This document shows positions 19,331-31,999 of a stretch of DNA of 64,000 nt, one piece after another; the stretch's first letter is position 1, and each line of letters begins with the position of its first letter. Source of the DNA: Rhizophagus irregularis (lineage: Eukaryota; Glomeromycota; Glomeromycetes; Glomerales; Glomeraceae). The notes below the pieces were generated by a model. That model was given only the letters and a program-made list of their open reading frames with translations. It was not told where the DNA came from and searched no databases. The DNA lies in assembly GCF_026210795.1 (NCBI RefSeq), contig NC_089456.1, positions 994,501-1,058,500 of the forward strand, in the 5' to 3' direction. The position numbers and the translations under genes were made by a program.

Positions 19331-20840
19331 CATGAGTTTTTTTTTGCATATAAAATACAATTTTCGCAACATGTCAATTAATTATTTCTATTTTAGTGTT
19401 TATGTATTTATTTCCAATTATGACTATAACTCTATAAATGCTGTCAAAATTCTTGAATTATGGCAGTAATTATGGCTAATTAATCAAATACGGTAATAAC
19501 ATTCGATAATTGGAAATATTGGATGGAAATACTTAATTACTAAAGAACGGCATTATCGTAAAATTGTACAATGTAAACCATTTTTATTACAATGATAAAT
19601 GGATGATGATATTCTGTTTCCTAGATTATTTGCATATGTGGTATTACTTTCAATTGGGTTTCGCAATTTTTCGATTTACAATACATGCAAGAAAAATATA
19701 ATCTGCCACGCGCACAATGTAATCTTTTTACAAACGTGCACTTTTTTCATTTCCATGAGTTTTTTTTTGCATATATAATGCAACATGTCAATTAATTCGT
19801 GCTATTTTAATGTTTAAGTATTTATTTCCAATTACGTCTATAACTCTATAAGTGCTGTCAAAATTCTTGAATTATGGCAGCAATTATGGCCAATTAATCA
19901 AATACGGTAATTATAACATTCGATAATTGGAAATATTGGATAGAAATACTTAATTGCTAAGAATGGCATTATCGTAAAATTGTACAATGTAAACTATTTT
20001 TATTACAATGATAAATGGATGATTATATTCTGTTCCTAGATTCTTTGCATATGTGGTATAACTTTCAATTGGTTTTCGCAACTTTTTGATTTACAATACA
20101 TGCAAGAAAAATATAATCTGCCACGCGCACAATGTAACCTTTTTACAAACTTTCATTTCCATGAATTTTTTTTTGCATATATGATACAACTCTCGCAACA
20201 TGTCAATTAATTCTTACCATTTTAGTGTTTATGTATTTATTTCCAATTATGTCTATATAAGTGCTGTCGAAATTTTTGAATTATGGCAGCAATTATGGCT
20301 AATTAATCAAATACAGTAATTATAACATTCGATAATTGGAAATATTGAAAATATTGGAAATACTTAATGGCTAAAGAATGGCATTATAAAATTTTGTTGA
20401 TCGTACAATGTATACTATTTTTATTAACAATAATGAATGGATGATGATATTCTGTTTCCTAGATTCTTTGCATATGTGGTATTACTTTCAATTGGTTTTC
20501 GTAATTTTTTAATTTACAATACATGCAAGAAAAATATAATCTGTCACGCGTACAATGTAACGTTTTTACAAACGTGCACTTTTTTCATTTCCATGAGTTT
20601 TTTTTTTGCATATATAATACAACTCTCGCAACATGTCAATTAATTCTTACCATTTTAGTGTTTATATATTTATTTCCAATTATGTCTATAACTCTATAAG
20701 CGCTGTCAAAATTATGGCAGTAATTATGGCTAATTAATCAAATACGGTAATTATAACATTCAATAATTGGAAATATTGGAGGCATTATCGTAAAATTTTG
20801 TTGATCGTACAATGTAAACTATTTTTATTACAATAACAAG
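19331..20840 (+). repeat. ~420-bp satellite, 3.6 units
   Basis: Unit starts (CATGAGTTTTTTTTTGCATA) lie at 19,331, 19,754, 20,160 and 20,592, giving periods of 423, 406 and 432 bp. Shared words include AATTATGGCAGTAATTATGGC, CATTCGATAATTGGAAATAT and CTGCCACGCGCACAATGTAA. Partial or diverged units recur at 45,541-45,690 and 61,205-61,610. Short open frames inside it are incidental. Confidence 0.9.
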
Positions 20841-20859
20841 AATGCGTTGTTGTTGGGGA

Positions 20860-21400
20860 TCAATAGTAAGTATGATATTTCCCATACAAGCATATCGACG
20901 AGCTTCACTTCTTCGTTTCACTGGCAGATTTTCAGGTCTGTGACACCGCCTATCCTCTTGTTGTGTACATCCAAGATATGCTGTGGCACAACCTGTAAAA
21001 ATATTCTTTCTTGTATTAAGAAGTATATACTGTATATCCCAGACCTCCAAATAATAACCAGACCCATCTTTAATCAGTAATATGAAATATTTATTAATTG
21101 GCGGAAATTTTTCATGATTTTTTCAAGATCATATACATAGGGCTGAAATTCTGGAAAAATGCATTCAACAAGTCGTGAATCAAGTTGCTCTATTTCAAAT
21201 GCTAATATTACTGGTTCATTCAAGTCTTCTGCATCTTGAAACCGCTTGAAAATTATTTCTTGTACCTCTTCCAAATCATATAAAAGTCACCATTAAATTC
21301 ATTGACATTATTGTCATCATCTTGCATAATATCATCTAGTAGCTCAAGATTCGTAAGTTGGGAAAAGGGAGCAAAATTGGGGGTATAAATAACAATGGCC
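20860..21400 (-). pseudogene. Broken gene with a CTQQEDRRCH-type basic domain
   Basis: On the minus strand the pieces read LELLDDIMQDDDNN (near 21,340), then EEVQEIIFKRFQDAEDLNEP..FEIEQLDSRLVECIFPEFQPYVYDL (to ~21,110), then GCATAYLGCTQQEDRRCHRPENL..KRRSEARRYACMGNIILTID (to ~20,870). Order and spacing suit one protein, but at least two frame changes separate the pieces and no full splice set restores them. The last piece resembles a Cys/His-containing domain of repetitive glomeromycotan genes, from memory and not verified. The function is unknown. Confidence 0.4.
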
Positions 21401-23116
21401 TTGTTTTATTACTTCACACCCACACCACCACCCGCATGTAGGATATACTGTTAAAATTAAGATAAAGCCCAATGTGGTGAACTTTATTGATTTATAAAAT
21501 ACTAAATGCTAAACGAGTTCGACTGGAATCAGTATTTATTCGAGGAATCGGTTCATTTCAAGTTCTTTTTTTTCTGGAGATCGGATATATTTCTTTTCGC
21601 GTATTCTTACGTTTTTCATAACATTTATTGCAAGTTGAATACTCTTTCTGTGGATTGGTACTACAAGGACGGTAAAAATCTGCCCTTTTCTTTATGCATG
21701 AACAGCGAGTACAATTTTTTTCATTAAAATTCGGACCAGAAAATTCTATTGAATGGACGTTTTATATTGTATGATTTTTTAATTTATTCAACCTTAATTT
21801 TCAATTTTAATTATCATATTAGATCACGAACAAAATTAATACCTCTCAAAATTTCTTTATTCATTTTAGTTTTCTTTGCGCAGTGTTTTTTAAAGTAAAA
21901 ATAAGTGATATTAATCAAATATTTAAAATAAATGTGTGTTATACACAAAAGCGTGAATCCCTCCCATTAATGACCTATTTTAGAACGCGAATCGCGAGAT
22001 TTTATGCATAAATAATTAATAATTTAGTAGTACTGAAACGTGTTTTACTGTAATTTATTTTATTTCTTTGACTTAAAGTCTTAAACGAAATTGTTAACTT
22101 TTATTTACATATTTTATATGTTTTAAAAAAATAATTTGTCAATATTTTAATTTTACGAATAGAATATATATTTACCGACGTCGGATCAGATGCGTCACGT
22201 GACTGCCATTTGTTTTTTGCCGTGGCTAGGCAGCTAGGCCTAGGGCCAAAACCAAAACCTTTTTTTCATTGGACAGGTTTGGACAGATCACATGACAAAA
22301 AAATTTAATTTTGGCCAGAATTATGACTAATTTTGGCTAATATTTAAATTTTAGTTCAAATTATTAAATTATTTCAAAAATCTTTAAATATCATTTTTAA
22401 TATTATTTGATTTTACATTGATTTTTTATCATTTAATTTATTAAATATTTACTTTAATATTCCAACATTATATTTATATCTTATTTTTAGTTTCAATTGA
22501 TGAATATTAGAACTTTTAAACAGTTTTAAACTGTCCAAAACTATGTCCAAAATTATGTACAAAATTGTCCAATTAAAAAAACCAATTGGACAAGTAGAAA
22601 GGACATGCCTAGGTCGGCCTCCGTTATGAAGTGGCATAAGTTAAAATATTAAGGTGTAAATGTAGTAAGGTTATAAGCAAAGTATAAAGAAAAAAAAAAA
22701 GATAATCTTGAAATGATCTACAAATAAGCCCTTAGTCTTACTAAATATGGGGTTTGGACAGTTTTGGACATACTGCGCTAGGGTACTATTAATTTGGCAC
22801 CTGATTTCATTAGGAATAGAAATCGGTGCCCACGCGTTAATTATTAATATGATGAGTTCACGTAGTCGCGTACTAATTTATAACTTTCGTTCTTCACGTT
22901 GTTTTCGCCTTTGAAATAACTATGAAGTCTAATAAACAAAAAAAATTTTTATGTTATTTCTTTTTAAATACTATAAATTCGTAGTTGACGCTCTTGCTAA
23001 AACTAGATTGATTGTTCAGCAGTGTAAAAACTTTAAGTGATTAATAACAGAATCCCAATTACTAAAATTAAGTGCTTATAAGGAGGCGTTCTTATATAGA
23101 GTGATTATATGGAGGT

Positions 23117-25498
23117 TTGACTGTATTCATATTTTTGGATTTTCTAACTAGTTCTAACGAACTTTCAGTTCAGAATACCTCAAATGAACAAGCCAGATCA
23201 AGAATTATGACAATTGCAAGAAGGGAGGATTTACAAATTCAATTGACAAACTCATTGGAGAAGCCAATTGTGAAGCTCATCGTCTTGAACTCGTTAGTCG
23301 TTACCAAAAAGTTATTTTAGGAAATTTGCAACTGTAGGATCTTTTGTAAAAGCTGCTGATGCAATATCTCATGGTTATGGTAATGGAGGTTTAATACCTT
23401 ATTGATGAAGTTGTGATCAAGAGTGTTTTGCTGTAATGAAAAATATAATTTGATGTATTTTTTCTTTCTTATATTGTGTAGTTAGGGGAGTTGATAGTAG
23501 CGTATAATTGAATGTGTAGTATTTGTGTTTTAGCTTGGAAGGAATGTTAAATTTTTTATGAAATTGTTATCAAGTGTTTAGTGTAAGCCATTTGATGTAT
23601 TTGTAGTTAAAAGAGATGGGAAAGTGTACGAGTTGATGGGTAACATATAATAGAGTGTGTTCTATTTATTCCTTGGTTATATGGTTGGAAGAAACGAGAT
23701 CAGGAGTGTTTGATGTGCAACATGGATTATTATTGATGTATTTTTCTTTTTTATCTTGTATAGTTAGAGAAGATGTGGAAAAATATGAGTTGATGGATAA
23801 TGTATAATTGGATGTGTTCTATTATTTTCTTTGTCTTGTGGTGTAGAAGGAACGTTAAATTCCTTATTGATGAAGTTGAGTTTGATGCGCAACGAGATTT
23901 ATTATTTGATGTATTTGTGGTTAAAGATGGGGAAGGTTATAGTTGACGGATAGCGTTGTAATTAGTATTAGTGTCTTGGCTTGGAAGGAACGTTAAATTC
24001 TTATGAAGTTGAGATCAAGGGTGTTTGGTGTGCAACGAGGATTATTATTTGGTATATTTGCAGTTAAAGGAGATGGGAGGGTGTATGAGTTGGTAGGTAG
24101 CGTATAATTGAGAAGTGCGTAGTCTTTATGTCTCAGCTTGGAAGGAACGTTATTTCTTATAAAGTCGAGATCAAGTGTTTGTGGAACGAGGATTATTATT
24201 TGGTTTATGTTTTTATTTTTTACCATTCTTATCTTATATAGTAGTTAGGAGATGGAGAAAGTATATGAGTTGATGGGTAGTGAATAATAAGGTGTGAGAG
24301 AACTCAGCGAAGTGGAAGAAACGTTAAATTCCTTAAAGTTGAGATCAAGAGTGTTTAATATGTAACGAGAATTATTATGCGATATATATATATATTTCTT
24401 TTCTGCCTTGAATGCTGGAAAGATCAAACTAAAGAGACACTTAAATGTGAATTTCCTATTGGTACCATCTTGTGAACACTACAAAGTCATGAATGTATGT
24501 AATAAAATTTTGTTTTTTTTTTTGTTTTTTTTTTGTAATATCTTTTAACGCGATTTTTTTTTATTTTTTAGTGCAATGCATCAGTCGATTATGCTAAATG
24601 TAAAGAGAAGTGCGGAAAACGATTAACATGTGGTCATGAATATTTAAATGAATGTCATGAATGTCAAAAACTTTCTTCACAAATAAGTGGAGATACAAAC
24701 GTCCCTATTGAACGCGCACATCATGGAAAATGTAAAGTATTATGTAACAAGCTATTACCGTACAAGTGTTGATAGTTTCTAGGAACTGAAGAATTGAATA
24801 TTTTCACTGGGTTTGATTTTTTACGTATGTTGTAGATTCAAAGCTGCCAGAAACGCGTCGTGCTGTTGCAATGTAATTTTTTCTTTATCATATTCTGAAA
24901 CTTTGAAAGGTGTTCGTAAGTATTTTTCAAAGAATTTTGGTACAACTTTAAGATCGAGAACCATTTTATCAAGAAAAGCAACTCGGATTCAATATCGTGC
25001 ATCTATTAATTCCTAAAAGCCGAACGTGTCGAGCTCACGTAGCTCGCTAAATGGTTTTAAAATGATCACATTACATCGCAATAGATTCTTTCCACGCGCA
25101 TAAGAAACATCCTTCAAAATTACGAGAATTGCATCGCGTTCATCTCTACATTTTTAATATTCATTGTGATGTAGTGGCGTGCAAAGTTGCAATGCGTTTC
25201 TGTTGGTTGAAATCTAACCGGAAGATTGATTAAATTACGAGACTTAATAAATCAGGTGAGTTTATCATAACTTATTTTAATGCTCTTAAAAATAAATTAA
25301 TTTTATTAATTATTTTTTAATTCATTAGGACATTGTTCCAAAGATCATCCGGTAAGTAATTATATATTTTGATTACTATATAACTTTACCTTGTTTTTAA
25401 ACTTATTATGTTGATTTTTTTTCTTTTATTAGTATATAATTGAAGAATATAATGAAGCATCTGGTTGTCCTGATTGTAATATTTTAGTCATCAATTAA
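23117..25498 (+). pseudogene. NFX1-type zinc-finger gene remnant, copy 2
   Basis: It has the same layout as copy 1. A 5' open stretch is frameshifted near 23,320, where AAAATTTGC lost an A relative to copy 1. The zinc-finger exon (24,571-24,772) carries KCKEKCGKRLTCGHEYLNECHEC and HHGKCKVLCNK and ends in TGA. The 3' pieces end with SGCPDCNILVIN and TAA at 25,496-25,498. The lesions differ from copy 1, so decay continued after the duplication. Confidence 0.55.
23402..24410 (+). repeat. Degenerate ~150-bp minisatellite, copy 2
   Basis: It holds the same seven units, in the same order, as 1381-2385, with few substitutions. The array therefore predates the segmental duplication. Confidence 0.8.
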
Positions 25499-25892
25499 CT
25501 GGATAGGTTCAGAATTTGTCATGTATTAAAATGAAAGTTTAATGTATAACAAAAATATATATTATAAATTTTGGATTTTAATAATAAAGAAATCTTTTGA
25601 TTTCCGTAACGTAAATAATATAAATTTGATTGCACTTATTTATCAAAAATGAAAGCAACCGAGATTTATCATCAATTTCTTGAGCAGTTTACTGTAATTA
25701 TGCGTAATAATGATTATTGTAAGCGATTGATTAATTCACGGTAATTTGGCAATACACCGTGTAATGCCGAAATATATATATCAGACCTGATCTAAAATAT
25801 AAAATGGTACATGCCGTGTCTTGGTGAACAGATTTGATACCCTACTTGAAAAATTTTATAATTTTAATAATTTACAGCTAATTGTCCACTTT

Positions 25893-26180
25893 GGACGCGA
25901 ATTTCAGTAAAGAGAAGGGCCTAAAGATAAAAAATGGAAAGGAACATTAGTAACGTTCCCAAATAAAAAAAAATAATAAATAAGAGCTTAACTTTTGCCA
26001 ATTTGTGTTAAACAATTTTTTTTGAAATAAAAGAATAAAAAAAACAATTTTTTAAAGAAAAAAAATTATATTATAAAAAACGTTTTTTTTTTAAAAAAAA
26101 TCATTACAATATGAATGACATGTGTGACAACGATTACCTAAAATATTCGTTATCACACATGTCACACAATTGGTGATAAA
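25893..26180 (+). repeat. Block shared with 7467-7760
   Basis: From TTTGGACGCGAATTTC to the GTCACACAATTGGT word the sequence follows 7467-7760, including the GGAACATTAGTAACGTTCC palindrome and the GACATGTGTGACAACGA hairpin. The 3-kb stretch at 4237-7466 is absent between the two shared blocks here. Confidence 0.9.
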
Positions 26181-26199
26181 TAAATTTAAACATGGGTAT

Positions 26200-26330
26200 C
26201 GAAGCCGAAACTACCTGGAATCATTTAGGGATAGTATATACCGAAACTATAAAAACCGAAATCTGATCCGAAATTATACATACCGAAATATACCTAAACC
26301 GAAACTTTATTAAAAACCCAAAAGTTTAGT
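26200..26330 (+). repeat. Short ACCGAAA-repeat patch
   Basis: The word ACCGAAA or CCGAAA recurs about eight times at irregular 10-25-bp spacing. It replaces the 148-bp tandem repeat found at the equivalent place in copy 1. Confidence 0.6.
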
Positions 26331-26389
26331 CAATTTGGATAAGATCGACAGTTAAGCCAAGAGGAAAATATTTATTACTTAATTCGGAA

Positions 26390-27220
26390 AAACCAACCAT
26401 AAACAAGAATTGTAACTAGAGCTTCCGTTTGAAATTAGGACATTCGAACATTCGTTTGTAAATCATAGTTAAATCTATATTCGAAACTGAAATATTAAAA
26501 TTCGAATCTATAAATAGATTCAAATATCATCAGATTCGAATATCATCTGATATTTGAATGTCATGTGAAATGTTTTATAAGATTTGATCTATTCAAATTT
26601 GCCACATGATTTCATTGATTTGACGCCTATTTGTGTACAGAATAAATAGACTGATCATTGATAAAAAAAATTTTGATATTTTACTAATTTTTTCTTTTGA
26701 CTATTATATATTTATTATGGAAGAAGGTCAAGAAACAGAATATAATAACAACATTGAAGAGTTTAAAACCAGAAAAAGTAGAAAAATCAATCTTTTTAAA
26801 AAGAAATTCCAATTTACTTGATATCATGTAATTACTTTAATTTGTAACATAAAGGAAATAATATAAATGTTAAATAAAATAAAGAAATAAAGACATAATT
26901 TTACTAAAAAAAAAATATAGTTCGTAATAAAATTATGAAATTTGAATATTGTGAGATTCGAATATCATATATTAATTCGAATATCATGTGAGATTCGAAT
27001 ATCATATGATTAATTCGAATATTATATGATATTCGAATCATATTCGAAATTCTATCTCAAAAATTTTCAAACATTCGAAATACAATTTGACTTTCAAATA
27101 ATTGTAACAATTCATTGTTATCATTTCTTCAAATGTAACGATTCACAACAGTAATATTGTTAAAAAAAAACTACGGGTTTGTTGGCGTTTGTACAACCAA
27201 AATGTCTAAAAAAAAAAATC
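26390..27220. mobile_element. Insertion with palindromic ATTCGAATATCATATGA repeats
   Basis: The flanking sequence matches 8150-8200 of copy 1, so about 830 bp is extra here. Both halves contain ATTCGAATATCAT/ATATGATATTCGAAT-type palindromes (26,500-26,570 and 26,940-27,060). Between them is a short frame with ATG near 26,717 (MEEGQETEYNNNIEEFKTRK). No clean terminal inverted repeat or target duplication was found. A nonautonomous DNA transposon fragment is the likeliest reading. Confidence 0.5.
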
Positions 27221-27221
27221 C

Positions 27222-27601
27222 CTTTTGATTTATACGTTTCAAGCGGAAACTTCAGCAATGTGTCTTTTTTAAAAAATTCTTCTATCATTAATTTTTTGAA
27301 ATAGAAATTAGAAAAAAAACTTAAATATTTTCATTTTGCTCTCAAATTAAAACCTTTCTTAAATAAATTATTATTTTTCCTTCATTATAACTATCGGAAA
27401 TTTTTGTGTAGTGCATAAAAACATCACAACACAAAAAAATTATCGGAAGTGAAAAATCATCTCAATTTCCATAAATTTTTTTTATTATGTTTTTTTCTTG
27501 AGTTGTTTTTATCTCAACAGAGAACAAGACTTTTTTTTCCTTTAAAAATTTTAATGGTTCGTTAAAATTCACGTACCAAATATTTATTATTTTTTAAAAC
27601 G
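27222..27601 (+). repeat. Block shared with 8195-8573
   Basis: This is the right end of the duplicated region. Similarity stops at AAAACGC (27,596-27,602), about 370 bp upstream of where the MACPF-like gene would start in copy 1. Confidence 0.9.
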
Positions 27602-27897
27602 CTATAAAAATCTTATAGCCGCAATTCAAAAATTTTTTTAAAAATAATTAAGGCTAACATGTTACACTTTAATCATATCTGAAAAATTTATTTAAACATG
27701 TACCCTCCCCTGACAAAAATCAATGGAAAAAAAAATAATTGACATGATCTAAGTTGCATTAATTCACCATTCAATGGTAATATGGTTCTGATATAAAGGA
27801 TTTTGATGGATTAATTTGAAGGTACGGTATAACAAATAGGAAATATAAAATACTTAGGGAATTTTAATTTCTTTATTGTAAAAAAACATTAATAATC

Positions 27898-28345
27898 TTA
27901 GGCGAAAACGTCCCAGTGTTCGATAATTTCGAAAAGATCTTTTCTCTCTGCTTTGATGCTAAAAATTCTTGCAAGTACAACACCGTTTCTTTGGAACATA
28001 TTCCGGCGGACCGCAGAAATGGCGTCTTCAACTGTTTGGCCAGCGTCACGACCGGTAACGCAAAAAAGAGTGCTCGATGGATTATTATTCAATTGAGGAG
28101 CGACTGTGGTGTTCACTTGAATATCTGATTCAAAAAAAAGAATAAGGTTTGACAATATAGAAGAAAGTGCAGTACAATATTTTTAAACATACGGTTCATT
28201 ATTTGGGTTCTTTGAACTAGATTTGTATTTACATCCCACTCGATCACAATTAAAACTGGATCAGTGTCGTTGTTATTATTGTAGTTTGCGTTGAACCAAT
28301 TAACAACCTCTTGTTGGGCTTCGACACCAAGAAACTTTAAGATTT
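27898..28345 (-). CDS. Small intron-containing gene, unknown function
   Basis: Two exons on the minus strand join in frame. The upstream piece (to about 28,193) encodes FLGVEAQQEVVNWFNANYNN and DPVLIVIEWDVN. An intron of about 65 nt runs from GTATGT to TTTGAATCAG, and the 3' exon ends with IFSIKAERKDLFEIIEHWDVFA and a stop at 27,898. The join creates NHIQVNTTVAP. The true start is unresolved: a stop lies just upstream of the first piece, so a further 5' exon is probable, perhaps ending before AAAG near 28,345. I recognise no domain. It has no neighbours in a shared direction except the kinase remnant. Confidence 0.5.
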
Positions 28346-29138
28346 TCCATATTTATTTCATTGAATAATATTTTGTAAAGACAAGCAACGAAGAGGGTAT
28401 ATATATATATATATATAGAACTGGCTCTTTTGGTATCCTACATAAAATAAAGAAACAGAAATTAAACATGAGACAAACTTTTTGTTAAAATTTATTAAAT
28501 ACTTGTAGTACATCGGTATATATAGTACCAATTATATACGAAAATTACTAAACTTCGGGGTAAAATAAGTAGAATGGGAATGTGAACAAGTAAAAAGATT
28601 TTCAGATTTAAAGTCCTTGCAAAATTCAACATTTTTTTTTTTTTGCGTAAGGAATAAAGAGTGCGAAAACAAAAAATCATTTATTTAAATAAAAAAAATT
28701 TACCACTTAAAAATCTTGTAGTTTGCAAAAAACTCCTTGTTCCCTTTTGTTCTAACAAAGTTTTATCGCTTTTGTTTGCGAGGTCCCTTACATATGATTA
28801 AAACATTTTTTTCGTTTTTAACAATCAACATACGCCAATCAAAAAAGGGTAAAATTGGGATTACCTAAATGAATCATAATATACCAAACTTGTTTAATAA
28901 AGGGGAAAAACTAATAGCCGAACTCATATGGGTTATGACAAATAATAGGCGTGAAGAATATGATTTAGACACTGCGTTCTCCACAATCACGTAATCGGTG
29001 ACAGTTAACCGAACAAAATCACGTGATCTACAAATTTGGGGAGTTGAAATTGCTAACTGCTGCGGCAAGATGATCGATGACTATATTTGCAAAAAAAATC
29101 AGGCCTTTTATTAATATAAGGGAATAAGATTGATAAAT

Positions 29139-30757
29139 TCAGTGTTCAAGGCAAATTCGGTACTGTCGTCTAATGATTAAAAAGTATGAACAAGAAGTGT
29201 AAGAACATGATCGCTGGAAAGAGTACGATAACTGAAGCATTCGCACTTCGTAACCACCAAAGGAATTTAGAAAGGAACAAAAATTCGCTAACATACTTAT
29301 ATCAAATTTATTACTAGGATATTCATGTTGTTCTAAACTAGAGGAGTCAATGGAAATGAGGGTGCTACAAAGCGACATTTGCTGAAGACTTGCTGTGGTA
29401 TCCCTATCCAGCAGTTGTTCCCTCCATTGTTTTTCTTGTTCCTCGCTTATAAGTGGCATAATCCTATAATCGTCTTCATTGTACACCACATTGGGGTGCA
29501 AATCTTCTATTTTATCGAAAATTTCATCGGAGAGTCCTAACACTGCTCCATTAATTCTTTGTAGAACTGTGGCGTATATCGTGGAACGTGCGGTCGGCTC
29601 CCTTCAATTATTGCTGTTATCAGACCCAAATCCTGCCTTTCGCCAAAGAAAGGCGGCTTGCCAGTTAGTAGTTCATACATTACCATCCCAAAGCCATATA
29701 TATCAGATGCCTTGGTATGTTTACGTCCCCTTAGCACTTCAGGGGCCATAAATGGCAAAACTCCATATATTCCGTTATCTGAAGAACTCTTGTCTGCAGG
29801 GATGCACAAACCGAAGTCCGAAATAACGCCGTGTAACTCCCACCTAGCAGTGCTAGAGAAATTTTTTGCATTATAGTAGGTGTATCTCCCCCGACTAGAA
29901 CATTACCAGAGTGTAGGTCCCGATGACAATAACCGTTTCGGTGGATATTTCTTAGGCTGTAATTCAGGTTCCTAATGAATTCAAACACATACAGTCCAAC
30001 GACAATCCCTTTTTTTTGTACAATTCATTGTCGGCAATTTCTCGCATGGCTCGTCTCATATCGCCATACTTGTTGTACTCGATTACTATCCCATAACCTT
30101 GTGTTGCGCTGTCAAATGTTAGTCCGTAAATGCGACTCACATCGGCTTTTGAGGCCAAGCGCAAATTATACGAGACCTGCAATTGCTCACTTCGGTTAAA
30201 AATTCCGTACTTAGACTAGACCCGCCTTTTAGCTTTTTGATAACTACCTTAGTAGTAGGGCCCCACCTATCCGGACATTTGTTGATGTGGTCCCACCCTG
30301 GAGTCTTGAGCGGACCATCTTGCCAAGTAGCGACATAAACAACCCCATACGCTCCTTCTCCAATCTTCTCTATGTCAACAAAGTTGGAATACTCGATCCA
30401 TTCCATCAACTCCCCAATTTCATTTGCATTTAACTGCGAGTCTTGGATAAGCTTGTCGACTTCAGGGTCGCCACTATTCCAGTTTTCGAAATTGTCTCGC
30501 CATAGTTCTTTGTTAATTGGTGTACAATAATGCCAACCATTGTGTAGGTTATCCTTGTTACAGATAGCGCAAATACATCCCCACATATGCGGATAATCAT
30601 GTCTATCGGTATAGTGGAAGTGTTTACAAGTGACGCACACACAGGGACCAGTATGCATTTTTTCGCAGTATTTGCATTCCTTAGCTCGAGCTAGCAGTGT
30701 TGGTCCCGATGGACTAGACTCGTCCCATGATGGTAACACAAAAAAAGCTGCGAACAA
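29139..30757 (-). pseudogene. TKL-like protein kinase with several frameshifts
   Basis: On the minus strand a Cys-rich N terminus (CKYCEKMHTGPC..CVTCKHF) and the segment FENWNSGDPEVDKLIQDSQLNA, typical of glomeromycotan TKL kinases, precede the catalytic domain. The glycine loop is GEGAYGVVY and the lysine motif is KVVIKKLK. HRDLHSGN is the catalytic loop, followed by ISDFG, LPFMAPEVLRG and SDIYGFGMVMYELLTGKPP. The frame changes near 30,190, 30,015 (an A8 run) and 29,840. Near 29,540 the usual WDxxPxxRP segment is missing before DEIFDKIED. All key residues survive, so either decay is recent or some indels are sequence errors. Confidence 0.8.
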
Positions 30758-30767
30758 TAGATAATAG

Positions 30768-31169
30768 TTAATGCCTCGGTGCGCTTAAAAACATATTTCG
30801 TAAGAAGCTCCAACCTCCTTCTGGCACATAAACACGCTGTCCTGGTATGGCGATATTCACACTTGTTTCGAAATTTGGTATCCGAATATTTGTTTGGCTT
30901 ACGAAGGTTTCCTTTGGAAGATTAGCAACCATAACGTGAATATAGCCGGAAATGGGTTCTTCGTCCGGCCAATATTCTTGAATACTTCGTGTCATAGAAA
31001 GGACTACTTTTTCTTTCTCGTCGATGGCCCGGATATCAATATCTTGGATTTTGACATATCGGAGGTGTTCATTTTCTATGGCGACTTTCCACATCGTAGG
31101 AACAGTATATGGTGGGTTACAAAGACCCTTATCGTGCTAAACCATACAAATAAGCTCAATAGTGGCCAT
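30768..31169 (-). pseudogene. Crinkler-type N-terminal domain fragment
   Basis: The 108-codon frame from the ATG at 31,094 begins MWKVAIENEHLRYVKIQD and contains EEPISGYIHVMVANLPKE. The LWKV element and the IHVxV..P end match the N-terminal region of Crinkler (CRN) proteins of Rhizophagus, where IHVMV corresponds to the oomycete HVLVxxP end. Upstream in the same frame lies MATIELICMV, a CRN-like start, cut by TAG at 31,138-31,140, and the ~50 residues expected in between are missing. It is 10 bp upstream of the kinase reading frame on the same strand, so a CRN-kinase fusion is possible. Confidence 0.6.
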
Positions 31170-31548
31170 TTCTATGATGGCAAATTTCTATTAGTTGTAG
31201 GAAAACAAAAGTTGCGTTCATGAAATATTTGTAGGCACGGGCGTGAGAAATATTATCGACATTTCATTAGGCGTTGGCGTATACATTTTTCCTATGCGAC
31301 CAAGTTTGCTGGCCAGGTTGCGTTCATGTGGACACTGTCATATATTACCATTTTTAGTTTCATCCTTCCGCTATCTATTCCATTGAAACGTCCACAAATA
31401 TAAAATTGTTAAGCTACGTATCATTTCATAACCAATAGCCGTTAGTTCGCAAAGTAGCGGGATGTCTGACAAGTAATTTCTATGTAAGGATAAGGAACCT
31501 AGGAAAATGATGAAATGGTATTCTTCTCATGATCCTACAAATAACATT
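31170..31548. other. Intergenic stretch
   Basis: No gene or repeat is recognised between the Crinkler fragment and the left terminal repeat of the 5-kb element. Confidence 0.4.
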
Positions 31549-31999
31549 CTTTGCAGAAACCTCTGATTTTCACAAAATATGTTAGACATAATCACTACAT
31601 GTTACTAACAGATGGTATATATATGTTCTACATATTTTAATATACGTAATATGTTTGTAATATTAATAAAATAATGTTATAATATTTTTAATATATGTTG
31701 AAATTTAAACTAATGTAGTAAATAATTTTGTAATATGAATAAAATAATTTTACAATATTTTCAAAGTATGTTAAAATATGTACTCAAACTAATGATATAG
31801 TGAATATTTTGAATACATTGTTAATATATTTCAAATATGCTGTTGTTATATGAATAACATATTTTGAATAGAAAAACCAATTTGAAGTAAAAATACGAAT
31901 AATATATTTTGAATATCAGATATGTTGTTGATATATGAATAACAACGCTTCTAGCATGTGACTATCATATGACTATAAGGTCGATCGCTAGTGGCATTT

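Larger units (their letters stand above)
22012..25730. repeat. Segmental duplication, copy 2
   Basis: This is the second copy of 1-4236. It differs by shorter TCCAAAA repeats, a single zinc-finger exon, a loss of ~20 bp near 25,223 and retention of a GGTAAGTAA donor near 25,350. Substitutions are few, so the event is recent relative to the rest of the window, or the copies are being homogenised. Confidence 0.95.

Noticed and set aside
29479..29876. Plus-strand frames opposite the kinase
   Set aside because: They are antisense to kinase motifs that are clearly coding on the minus strand.
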